The notes below the pieces were generated by a model, which was given only the letters and a program-made list of their open reading frames with translations, searched no databases and was not told where the DNA came from. The translations under genes and the position numbers were made by a program. A stretch of 64,000 nucleotides of DNA from Cladocopium goreaui (lineage: Eukaryota; Sar; Dinophyceae; Suessiales; Symbiodiniaceae): contig CAMXCT020001090.1 of NCBI GenBank assembly GCA_947184155.2, forward strand, positions 487,501 through 551,500. The letters are read 5' to 3'. Below are positions 52,501-60,525 of this stretch, piece after piece (the stretch's first letter is position 1; each line of letters starts with the position of its first letter).

Positions 52501-54686
52501 ATCTTCTGGCATTCTACCTGGCATATCTTCTGCAATATGTTCTGGCATATCTTCTGGCATTCTATCTGACATATCTTCTAACACTCTATCTGGCATATCT
52601 TCTGGTATTCTATCTGGCCGTTGAGGTCTAGCAGTGCACACTGAGCTGGGAAGGTCCCAGGTTGAGGTCCAGCGGTGCACACTGAGCTGGGAAGGTGCCA
52701 GGTTGAGGTCCAGCGGTGCACACTGAGCTGGGAAGTTGGCAAAGAGCTTGGCGAAGAGTTGGCAAGGCGGAAGGTGAGGTGGAAGTTGATGCAAACATGA
52801 TCGAGGAGAAACTGGAGGAGGAGGCAGAGGAGGAGGAGAAGGCGGAGGACGAGGAGGAGGAGGACGAGGATGAGGAGGACAGCTAGCCGAGGAGAACAAC
52901 TCTGATAGAATTTAACAACCCTCACCTGGCAGGTGGGGAAAAATGAAATTTGCAGTGAATGCGTCCATAATGTTCATCTTCTAAAAAGAAGCTGACAAGA
53001 GGCGAAAAAGAAATAAACCAATTATCAGTATTATTCAAATTTGTTTGCTGTCGTTTTGCTTTTGGGTTCTCAGGCCCCCCCTTGTTTGTGGAGAATGGTC
53101 ACTTATACATGATCACTAGAAGTTAGACTTCTTAGCAGCAGGGAACCCAATCGACCAATTATGTGAAATTATCCCCACTATCCTCATGAGTTTTGCTGCG
53201 CAGGTGAAGGGCAACACCATTTTTGACAATGTGCCTGGACCTTCATTCGTACCCAAAATTGTGGGTACAAATGCTTGTTGTACACATTCTTGGTGATGTG
53301 TACTTCTTTTTGCTGAAATTTGTGCGCAAGACAGGCGCAAAACATCTCAAACACAGGCAAAAACCATCAAACGGGCGCACACAGCAATTCCTGCCAGGGC
53401 ATGCCATAATGGGCAGGGCATGCCAATTCAGACAGTTTTTTCTCAAACGCACCGAAATCATGGAAGCGGGCAAGAATCCAGGCTATCAAAGTCCAAACAT
53501 GGAGAAATGTTGTTCCATTTTGTTCCTATTTTTCCCTATGTTTTCCTCCATTGATGGATCTCATAGCCAGGTCAGATTTTTCTTGCCCCTTTTTTCAGAT
53601 TCAAGTGATCATCACAGATGACGTGGCGGAGGCCGACAAGTTCGTGGCGAAGTGGAAGGCACTCAGCGAGGTCGAGAAGGAAAAAAAGAAGGAGGCGACG
53701 CCTTCGGTGTCAAACGTAGCTGGGAAATCCCATGAAGAATGGTGATTCGAGGGGCGTTACGTACGAAAAATGATGACTTAGTCAGGGATGTTTAATGAGA
53801 AATGCCTGAACTCAATGGAGGTTTATGGCTGGGAAATTCATCTTTAAATGTATTTCGATATTATATATTTGTATATATATATATATATCTGGGTAAATTA
53901 TAACAACCTCACTACGACCTCACTGGAAATCATGGTTAGTAAGGGAAATCATCCCCAAATGGCCTTAATTCAGGTTAGTGAAATATTATAATTTACCCAG
54001 ATATTATATATATATATGTGCCGAAAACCATATTTGATTACCAGAGGGTATTTGTTTAAAGATCATCATCTACCCTCATGGCAATTGGGTTGGTACCATC
54101 TACAGATGATCCCTTTTTTTTTATTGCCATCTTGATATACCACAAGGTAAGTAACGAGGTGGAGAACGACTCCACTAGATGAACTGTTTTTCCAAATTCC
54201 TTTGCTCCATGTAAGGAATATTTATCAAAAATTGTCAACATTTATATACCCCAAGCATCACCCAAATGGAGACAAATATACAGCATACATGGAGCACTTA
54301 GCTCAGAGATGTTCCACTTCAAGTCGATTGTTTGGGAGGAAGAGGATGTGCTGCTCCCCAAGCTTACAGGTATCTCCTTGACCCAGCCTGATGGTATGCC
54401 ATCCAGCTGCGGGATCACACATGTACCAGGCTATATACGATAGAAGTACCGTTACATGTAAGATGATTTTCAGGTGCTCATCGGGGTCTCCATGGGTCTC
54501 CTATTTATCGTGCTACTAGCAGAAGGCCCTTGGTCGTGGATCACACCAGGTTGCTGCAGAAAAAAACACAAATTAACCTGCCACATCTTTGCCCTTCAGG
54601 AGGATGACGCCAAGGCAGAAGAAGCCAAGAAGGCGGCAGACAGCAAGGAGGACGACGATGATGACGACGAGGCGGAGTCGGAGTGA
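36980..54686 (+). CDS. CRT: calreticulin, complete 12-exon gene
   Basis: Ca2+-binding lectin chaperone of the ER. Exons: 36980-37144, 37641-37733, 38095-38165, 38404-38522, 38744-38940, 39220-39288, 39725-39812, 41012-41136, 42028-42087, 53204-53230, 53599-53691 (or 53694), 54600-54686; about 397 residues in one frame. A short hydrophobic leader (MGRWFALGFLATASG) precedes the N-domain with GIQTAEDSRFFGLSA, the signature CGGGYVK (C102) and its disulfide partner C145 in MFGPDKCGY. The P-domain (about 216-309) has three A repeats (KDPEDKKPSDW, DDPEDKKPENW, KAKKPDDWDDEEDG) and three B repeats (GEWEAPMIDNPEYKG, GEWTVKRISNPAYKG, GVWEAKKIANPEF). The C-domain is short and acidic, and the protein ends DDEAESE with no KDEL/HDEL. 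Donors: 5 GA, 2 GC, 3 GT, one GA or GC. Confidence 0.95.
39968..40075 (+). repeat. flanking direct repeat, left copy
   Basis: About 105 bp containing GCGTCAGCTAGCTGGAGTC, the hairpin CTTGCTTTAGCAAG and the palindrome CACGTGATTTTTCACGTG. It is repeated at 40588-40688 on the far side of the C-tract and TCA tract, like ends of a mobile unit. Confidence 0.7.
40063..40212 (+). repeat. C7-9T polypyrimidine tract
   Basis: About 150 bp of C runs separated by single or double T, followed by CACCACAACCACC. Strongly strand-asymmetric; gives spurious proline- or glycine-rich frames. Confidence 0.95.
40228..40550 (+). repeat. TCATCA/TCGTCA trinucleotide tract with 7-bp CATTCAT runs
   Basis: Trinucleotide repeats with interspersed CATTCAT units. 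Open in several frames, but intronic (calreticulin intron 39813-41011). Confidence 0.95.
40588..40688 (+). repeat. flanking direct repeat, right copy
   Basis: Counterpart of 39968-40075 with a few substitutions (GCTAGCGTCAGCTCGCTAGAG; ending CACGTGATTTTTCACGCG). Confidence 0.7.
41700..41789 (+). mobile_element. partial palindromic MITE-like element
   Basis: Right arm GCTATGTTAGTTTACCAGAGGGTA is clear; the left arm is degraded. Confidence 0.5.
42691..42921 (+). repeat. 77-bp tandem repeat, 3 copies
   Basis: Units begin TACGGTTTTCCAGGTATATG at 42691, 42768 and 42845 and end in a T run followed by GGGG. The copies are nearly identical. Confidence 0.9.
43166..43272 (+). repeat. hairpin module, copy 1
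   Basis: Contains CCCAAAAGCATCTTCGATGCTTGGG (stem AAGCATC/GATGCTT), then GTTCTCGTTTAGTTG and GGTGTGCGGACGG. The same about 107-bp module recurs at 49310-49405. Each copy is followed by a GGGAAAGGAA array. Confidence 0.8.
43273..43772 (+). repeat. GGGAAAGGAA 10-bp purine array
   Basis: About 500 bp of pure purine on the + strand with variants GGGACAGGAA and GGATGGGAAA. Related arrays at 49405-49590 and 52110-52250. Could form triplex DNA. Confidence 0.95.
43773..45520 (+). repeat. 88-bp GC-rich satellite, forward block
   Basis: About 18 degenerate copies of an about 88-bp unit (GAGCTTGGCTGCGCGGACGG ... GGAGAAGAAGCCGCTGGGGAT). GC-rich, unlike the AT-rich introns around it. Interrupted by the gap 43888-43987. 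Confidence 0.9.
43888..43987. other. assembly gap, 100 N
   Basis: Exactly 100 N inside the 88-bp satellite. The round number suggests a gap of unknown true size. Confidence 0.98.
45521..46325 (-). repeat. 88-bp satellite, inverted block
   Basis: The same unit in reverse orientation (CCATTTCCAGCCACTCCCTT ...), about 9 copies, directly abutting the forward block; orientation switches back at about 46326-46640. Forms a kilobase-scale inverted repeat. Confidence 0.9.
46326..46640 (+). repeat. 88-bp satellite, second forward block
   Basis: About 3-4 copies in the original orientation, ending GGAAATGGGTGGGGAGGACA. Confidence 0.85.
46803..47057 (+). repeat. CATCTTCTCA pyrimidine-rich array
   Basis: Short 5- to 16-bp units of CATCTTCTCA/CTTCACATC. 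Confidence 0.9.
47146..47577 (+). repeat. 72-bp tandem repeat, 6 copies
   Basis: Units begin CAACCCTTTCGCACGAAATG at 47146, 47218, 47290, 47362, 47434 and 47506, nearly identical; the third quarter varies (CTGTGGAAAAA, CTGAAGAAAAA, CTGAGGTAAAA). A multiple of three, hence open frames, but no start context or neighbour supports a gene. Confidence 0.95.
47578..49196 (+). repeat. 16-bp GTCTGTGTGTAAAAGC minisatellite
   Basis: About 1.6 kb, roughly 95 copies of 15-18 bp. Long minus-strand frames rich in THRRF arise from it and are not genes. Confidence 0.95.
49310..49590 (+). repeat. hairpin module copy 2 plus purine array
   Basis: Second copy of the module at 43166, again followed by GGGAAAGGAA/GGGACAGGAA units. 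Confidence 0.85.
49735..50385 (+). repeat. GTGGAGTGTAAAGT array, block 1
   Basis: 7-bp-based repeats (GTGGAGT, GTAAAGT, GTAGAGT) over 650 bp. Repeated at 50958-51475. Confidence 0.95.
50391..50500 (+). repeat. 110-bp direct repeat, copy 1
   Basis: GATAGATAAAGAAATAAATA ... CCCCCATCGGCTGCA, nearly identical to 50790-50898. Confidence 0.85.
50790..50898 (+). repeat. 110-bp direct repeat, copy 2
   Basis: Second copy, separated from the first by about 290 bp of unique sequence; ends just before the left arm of the inverted-repeat insert. Confidence 0.85.
50958..51475 (+). repeat. GTGGAGTGTAAAGT array, block 2
   Basis: Same 7-bp family as 49735-50385, inside the inverted-repeat-bounded block. 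Confidence 0.95.
51476..52030 (+). repeat. loose CTGCCACGCAAAA repeats
   Basis: Degenerate units of about 50-60 bp containing CCTGCCACGCAAAATGACG-like words. No coding signal convinces me. Confidence 0.5.
52110..52252 (+). repeat. GGGAAAGGAA purine array, third
   Basis: Preceded by GCGCGGACGGTTGCG, reminiscent of the module before the other two arrays. Confidence 0.9.
52390..52618 (+). repeat. 12-bp CATATCTTCTGG/CATTCTATCTGG array
   Basis: About 19 units of 12 bp, open in frame on both strands. Confidence 0.9.
52621..52740 (+). repeat. 41-bp tandem repeat, 3 copies
   Basis: Units begin TTGAGGTC(C/T)AGC(A/G)GTGCAC and contain CTGAGCTGGGAAGGT. Confidence 0.9.
53885..54004 (+). mobile_element. 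120-bp palindromic element ATATCTGGGTAAATTATAA
   Basis: 19-bp perfect terminal inverted repeats (53885-53903 and 53986-54004) in a calreticulin intron. Distinct from, but analogous to, the TACCCTCTGG family; a fragment of that family (GATTACCAGAGGGTA) follows at 54038-54052. Confidence 0.7.
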
Positions 54687-54900
54687 GGGAGGAAACCCAT
54701 GAAAACCCCACAATTTTGCCGGACTTCCGGACACATCCCAGATGTGGATGTGAAGATAGCTCCATTATTCCTATTTGCTAGGGCCTAGGTCCAGGGTGCC
54801 AAAAGGTGCCTCAAAGCACAAAAGACCATCCAGTCCCAGCTCTGGCTGCTAGCTGGAACTCGAAAAACGATCCGAAAAAAAGCGGCAGGGAAGATCGAAA
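54687..54900 (+). other. spacer between calreticulin and gene 4
   Basis: 214 bp; a possible leader acceptor CAG at 54831-54833. Nothing else seen. Confidence 0.45.
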
Positions 54901-57900
54901 ATGGGAAAGGACTGCGAAGGTAGGTCTGTTTGCTATCCACCAGCTATCTCATCAATGGGCAGTCCACCATCTTGATCCATTGACATTGATGATTCTCCCA
55001 TTGAACAACAGGGCTTTTCCACTGCCACGTTGGATGTGATTAAGGGATCAAGAGGTTTGCCCACTTCCGGATTGGGATGGATTCATGCTTTCAGAAGAGA
55101 TAAGAACAATGTCCTTATTTGTGCCTGACTCTCCCGCACTTGCATCACTTGCTATATCATGCTATATCAGATAATATCAGATCGTCATGTTATGGTTTGA
55201 ATCCATTCCTCACATCCCCGGCAAACAAATGTCACCCTAGGCTTGGAGGACGAGAGAGCTGCCAGGCTGGTGAACGACAGGAGCACATCACGGAAGTGGC
55301 TCATCCTGGTTAGGACCTCTGCGTTCTATCCAGTTTATAGCTGGGCTAACCTACTTGCCCCACTTGAAACATCTTGAAACAAGGATGAACCAACCCACTA
55401 AGTGGGGCGAACCACCAAGCAGACCAAGCACCTGAAAACAAAAATCTTCCGGAACCATCCAGAGGACCCAAAAACAAATTCGGACCTGGCATTTGGGGAA
55501 AAAAAGTCTGCAGGTCATTTGGGAGCCACCGGGCTCCCACCCATGCGTACGATTCCCCTGCCGGCCTGGCGTTTTGTCGGCTCAGGGCAATTTACCACAG
55601 TGGCTGCATGTGTCAAGGAGGATGTGATTCGAAATCCAAAGAGCTAGGTGTACTGAACTCATCGGTTTGATGTTTTGCTCTATTTTTTGGGTGTATAATG
55701 ATGATGATGCTTTATATTCATCTGTATGCTCTCCCAACTGACCAGGTTTTCTTTGGGCGGGTTTCCATGGTTCCATGCCATTGTGGGATCAGCACGGAGC
55801 CAGACCTCCAAGATTCTCCAAGCCCAAACACAGACCAAACATTTTGAGGCAGCAAGTGATATCAAGTGATCAGGTAACTTCTGGGTAACTTTCGCGGGCA
55901 TGTTTCAACATGTTTCAACATCCCTCCTACCTTAATGAAATTATTTCAGGGGGGGGGTTACCCTCCAAAATATTTTTTTGAAAATAATTTCAAAAATCTA
56001 ACATGTTGGATGTATAGATTTATAGACTCTAACCATTGCCAAAATAATTTCTGGTTGGAAATTATTTTGATGGGTTACCCCCCCTCAAAATAATTTTGAC
56101 GAAAACACTCTCACAGCAAAAAAATATTTCAAAATAATTTTGGTGTTTGACCTTGTTTTGATCCGATGACATATTCCACCTTTGGTCGTACACTCAAGTT
56201 TCTGCAGGCTGTGTTCACACAGCACTTCTTCGCAGTGATGGCAGTGTTGTAACTTTCGGAGGAAACGATGTAGAACAATGCGATATCCCATCTTGCGCAA
56301 TGTTGGGCTTGCAAAAGTGGCTTATTATGTTTTAGGTTTTTTGTTTTTTTAGGATTGATGCGTTGCGAATCCTACAACGCAAATAAATTCAACATCATGT
56401 TTCATGTGTGCTCCCTGGTAGTCATGTCAGAATCCCCCCTCAATCTTAAGTTGCAGCAAGAACGCATCAAAACTTGCAACTCGAAACCAAACTCGTTCTT
56501 TAAGAAATTATTCAAAGGATCTTGGAGATGCCCTGCGTTCCTCAAAAATCAATGTGGGAAGCTGCCAGAACCATCCAACTCGCCCATATACTGGAAACAA
56601 ATGAAAAACCTATCAAAACCGAACGCTTCCCAAAAAAGAGTTCGTTGGAGGGAAATGAAGGGAATATTGGAGAAAAATGGGAAATATGACAGGTTAGGAA
56701 AATCACTACAGGAAAGGGCCAGGTTGAATACTATTTTGTGGTATTTCCCACGGGGAAAAATTATTCTAGGGGTATTGGAGATACCCTGCACTCCTCAAAA
56801 ACCAAAGTGAGCAGCTGCCAGAACCATCCAACTCGCCCAGAAACTGGAAAAAAAATGAAACACCTATCAAAACCGAACGCTTCCCAACTTTGGAGGGAAA
56901 TGAAGGAAATATGGGAGAAAGAGGGAAAAACATGAAAGGCTAGAAAAACCACTATAGCAAAGAGCTAAGTTGAATACCATTTTGTGCGATTTCCCAAGAG
57001 GAGAAATTATTCTAGGGGTATTGGAGATGCCTTGCACTTCCCAAAATTCAAAGTGAGCAGCTGCCAGAACCATCCCACTCGCCCATAAACTGGAAACAAT
57101 TGAACAATCTATAAAATCCGAACGCTTCCCAAAAAAGAGTTCTTTGGAGGGAAATGAAGGGAATATGGGAGAAATAAGAGGAAATATGACAGGTTAGGAA
57201 AATCACTACAGGAAAGGAATACTATTTTGTGGGATTTCCCAAGCGGAGAAATTATTTTAGGGGTATTGGAGATACCCTGCACTCCTCAAAAATCAAAGTG
57301 AGCAGCTGCCAGAACCATCAAACTCGTCCATATACTGGAAACAAATGAAAAACCTATCAAAACCGAACGCTTCCCAAAAATGAGTTCTTTGGAGGGAAAT
57401 GAAGGGAATATGGGAGAAATAATGGGAAATATGACAGGTTAGGAAAATCACTACAGTGTCACTACAGGAAAGGGCCAGGTTGAATACCATTCCGTGGGAT
57501 TTCCCAAGGGAAGAAATTATTCTAGGGGTATTGGAGATACTCTGCACTCCTCAAAAATCAAAGTGAGCAGCTGCCAGCTGAAAAAAAAAATAAACACCGA
57601 ATGCTTTCCCTTTCACAGTCATTCCCACCGAGTGTTCTTTGGAAGGAAATGAAGGGAATGTGAGAGAAATGTGGGGAAGTATGAAAAAAATGGAAATATG
57701 TAGGAAAGAACCAGTGATGAAGATGATGGTTGAACATCATTTTGCGGGAATCCCCAAGTGTTTTTTTTAAATCTTTTTTTGTTCAACCATTTAAAATTTA
57801 GATGAAGTTATGTCAAAACATAGTTATTCCAGGGTATATTTGAAGGCTTAGATTATAATTCGCATATTCCAATATGCACATCCGTAGGCCCACTGCTTAG

Positions 57901-60525
57901 GAAAATTATTCAACAACATGTTTTCTTTAAACATATTCCAAAACCTGGTTGATACCCCCGCGTTTTTCTTGAAGGGATGGAATATCCCCGGTACACCTGC
58001 GAAGGCGATCATGTCGGGTAGGGGGGGGGTCCCAAAGTATACATATGTAAAGATTGGAGTCTCCGGAGGGGGGCAAAATAATTAACCCCCCAGGGGTTGA
58101 AATAATTTTTACGAAGGTTCACCACCGTCGATGAAGGGGAGGGGGGGGGTCTATCGTAAGAAATTATTTTACCCTAAAGAGGGTTGTTTCGTATAACAAC
58201 CGAAGACACTATCAACCCCCTGAAAATAATTTTGGAAATTATTTTGAGGAGGGGGGGAGGGGGGGGGTAGTTTAGGTAGGGTAGATGTTTCAACATCTTC
58301 AGCAGCCAGCAGTTTGGTCGCAAGCACTCCACTATGGCAGCCATAGATGCCGGCGATCTGGAGGAGGAATCCAAGGCGATGAATGCGGGCGTGTGTCCTT
58401 CGATGGGGTATCGAGGTCTACCCCCAAAATGTCTATGTTCAAAGGTAAACCTGGGATTTTGATGGATTTTGGAGGGGCCCTTTTTGTCAGCAAGCGCGGA
58501 TAAACATGTAAAGCAATGTAAAGACTTCAGGTCTTGTTTGTTTGAGTACCTTGTTGCCCTGCCCTTTAAAATTATAAGCCGGCAACAAAAAGCCGCCATG
58601 TCGAATTGGAACCATAGGTCTACAGATGCTGAATTTGTCATTGAAAGGGTAGATGACCGGAGGGTAACCATCCAACCTCTTGATAGAATGATGTTCAAAA
58701 GCGGCGTTGGTGAAAAATGGGACGGGACACGCATATTACAGTAATCAATGGTACCCCAAGCAGCCCAAGCATGTTTATACCACCATAGCTATGGGAAATG
58801 GCTGTAGATGATTGATCCATTAGACATGGTGACATGGTGGTCCTACCATGCAGCTAGGTCAGATGACCAGTGATGCCCAGAGGTGATTTGCAAGGTTCCA
58901 ATACGGACTTCTACGACAGAGTTTCCAAAGATGTCAGGTTCAGATGTTTGGTATTGTATGGTTGCTTACGATTACTGTAAGTATATTTAATATTATTTAA
59001 TATTATGTCATCGTCGTCCACATGTAAAGGTCATTGTAGGAAACATTTGCACACATTCAATGGCCAAACCATTCTATACCTGCAAATTGATTGATATAAG
59101 ATCAGTGAATAAAAGCACATCTTGGGCTCCATCAGAAAACCTTGGATCATAGTTTTAACATGTTTTAACCAAACATCAGGTTGTCCTTTGAATGTTCCTT
59201 ACAACCAGTCTGAGAGGTTAAACAACCCATCCAACCGCAAATAAATGTAGCGTCTTTCCTGTTTCGCGTAGTTACAAAAGGAACTTACCTACTTTATCCA
59301 AGTCTAGGAATGTTGACGTATATCTAAGTATATCTAAGTAAATCTTCTAAGTATATCTAATTAGTATAATTATCTAAGTATATCTTATATCATCTTGGTA
59401 ATGTATATTTACAGTAAGTTCATCATCTAGGTATTTCTAAGTAAACCTAAGTAGACGTACCTGGCACACCGGGGCCTTAACGGAAGGCCGTTGTGGCGCA
59501 TGATACGCAGCTCGGCAGCAAGTCAACACAACATGGGGGTAGAAAACTATCAGTAATTTTCAATTTATAATTATGTTTGGGATTGAATTTCATCCTATAT
59601 ATATATGATCAGTATCAAGAATTCACCATTGTACAATGATCAGATGCTATTCATGTTTATTTACTTTTTAATGATATGTTAACAATATTTTTTTTGTGGG
59701 GGGGGCAGGTAACACACAATGAGGTACTATTTAAATATATGTAACTATGATCAGGATGTATCTGAAAATGGGAGGTATACACCGACAGCCAGTGACAGAG
59801 AAGGTGAGGGCGAACATCATACCTCCTTATAATCCACCATGGATCATGCAAAACATGTCGTCAAAGTCATTTACATTGCAGATCTTTGTATATAACCATT
59901 CAGCGAATCACATGACATTTGTGACCGAAATCACGATAGAATGGGGAACTGTATCTGGTTGGTGGTTTGGAACATTTTTTATTTTTCCATATCTTGGGAA
60001 TTTCATAATCACTGACGAACTCCATCATTTTTCAGAGGGGTAGGGCTCAACCACCAACCAGGTATTATAATGTACTAACAATAGATTTCCCATATTATCC
60101 ATAGATTTCCCATAAATGTTCCATACCGTCATGTCACTTCCGCGGGGATGTCACATGTCATGATCCATGATGAACCAAGGTCAGAGCATTTCCAGAAGCT
60201 TCTGGGAACGGAAGAGGCTGGTAACGGGTTGGCCTTGCCCGCTAACGTGGTTGGCTGGAAAACAGGATGATGTTTAGCCGGGAAAAGACATACCCTCTGG
60301 TAATTTAACATAGCTATGGAAAATCACCATTTTTAATGCGAAAATCCACTATAAATGACCATTTTCCATTGCTATGTTAGTTCACCAGAGGGTAAATCAT
60401 CCATAAACCTGGGATTTTCCAGCCACGTTTGATGACACAAACGTGAGACTTCTGCCGCCAACAAAGGAGGCTCTTCCAGACCCAGTGGAACGCTGTCGCA
60501 AGCGTATACGCCTTCGCAGGCGTGG
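54901..60525 (+). CDS. gene of unknown function, 5' part
   Basis: Proposed exons: 54901-54919 (MGKDCE, then G), 55241-55308 (LEDERAARLVNDRR, STSRKWLIL), 58310-58444 (QFGRKHSTMAAIDAGDLEEE ... LPPKCLCSK), 60196-60220 (KLLGTEEA), and 60423 to 60519 or 60525 (ATFDDTNVRLLPPTKEALPD, then an arginine-rich CRKRIRLRR). Phases agree at every join, and donors are GT except possibly the last. A further exon near 59480-59530 (RPLWRMIRSSAASQ) is possible. No family recognised. The gene continues beyond the antisense LINE, outside the window. The start is supported by the spacer size, close to that of the two upstream genes. Confidence 0.5.
55930..56130 (+). repeat. AAAATAATTT palindromic patch, copy 1
   Basis: Imperfect inverted words (GAAAATAATTTC, CAAAATAATTTTG) mixed with G and C runs next to GGGTTACCC. 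A similar patch lies at 58020-58260. Possibly a foldback element. Confidence 0.5.
56508..57600 (+). repeat. about 245-bp tandem repeat, 4-5 copies
   Basis: TTATTCTAGGGGTATTGGAG-type words recur at 56761, 57007, 57252 and 57517, with a first diverged copy from 56508. Each unit holds GAGCAGCTGCCAGAACCATC and AACCGAACGCTTCCCAA. No coding signal. Confidence 0.85.
58020..58260 (+). repeat. AAAATAATTT palindromic patch, copy 2
   Basis: GAAATAATTTTTAC, GAAATTATTTTACC and GAAATTATTTTGAGG with long G runs, just upstream of the exon at 58310. Confidence 0.5.
58502..58743 (+). CDS. uncertain coding remnant of about 80 codons
   Basis: A forward frame reads KHVKQCKDFRSCLFEYLVAL and later AAMSNWNHRSTDAEFVIERV, DDRRVTIQPLDRMMFKSG, ending TAA at 58742. 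Composition looks protein-like and it lies between exons of gene 4, but it has no clear borders and no family was recognised. It could be a gene fragment, a retrocopied piece, or chance. Confidence 0.3.
59961..60060 (+). mobile_element. GGTGGTTTGGAAC element, copy 3
   Basis: Starts GGTGGTTTGGAACATTTTTT, ends GCTCAACCACCAACCA. Same family as 22461 and 33976. Confidence 0.65.
60291..60394 (+). mobile_element. palindromic MITE-like element, copy 4
   Basis: TACCCTCTGGTAATTTAACA ... GTTAGTTCACCAGAGGGTA, 104 bp. The best-preserved copy with 5815, in the 202-bp intron between exons 60196-60220 and 60423 of gene 4; it makes up half of that intron. Confidence 0.8.

Larger units (their letters stand above)
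50916..53084. mobile_element. 2.17-kb block bounded by about 41-bp inverted repeats
   Basis: 50916-50957 (CAAGG...CCTGAGAACCCAAAAGCAAAACGACAGCAAA) is the complement of 53044-53084, apart from one extra G in the G run. Between them are GTGGAGT, CTGCCACG, purine, 12-bp and 41-bp repeats. No transposase frame seen, so at most a non-autonomous element. Confidence 0.7.
42088..53203 (+). other. 11.1-kb satellite-filled intron 9 of calreticulin
   Basis: It starts with the GC donor after FGFIGFDLWQ and ends with CAG before the 27-nt exon VKGNTIFDN. Inside are at least ten tandem arrays, inverted repeat blocks, a 100-N gap and an inverted-repeat-bounded insert, listed separately. Long open frames here are by-products of repeats. 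Confidence 0.85.

Noticed and set aside
55402-55647. 81-codon forward frame in gene 4 intron
   Set aside because: Protein-like in places (LGATGLPPMRTIPLPAWRF) but without usable splice borders in phase with the neighbouring exons.
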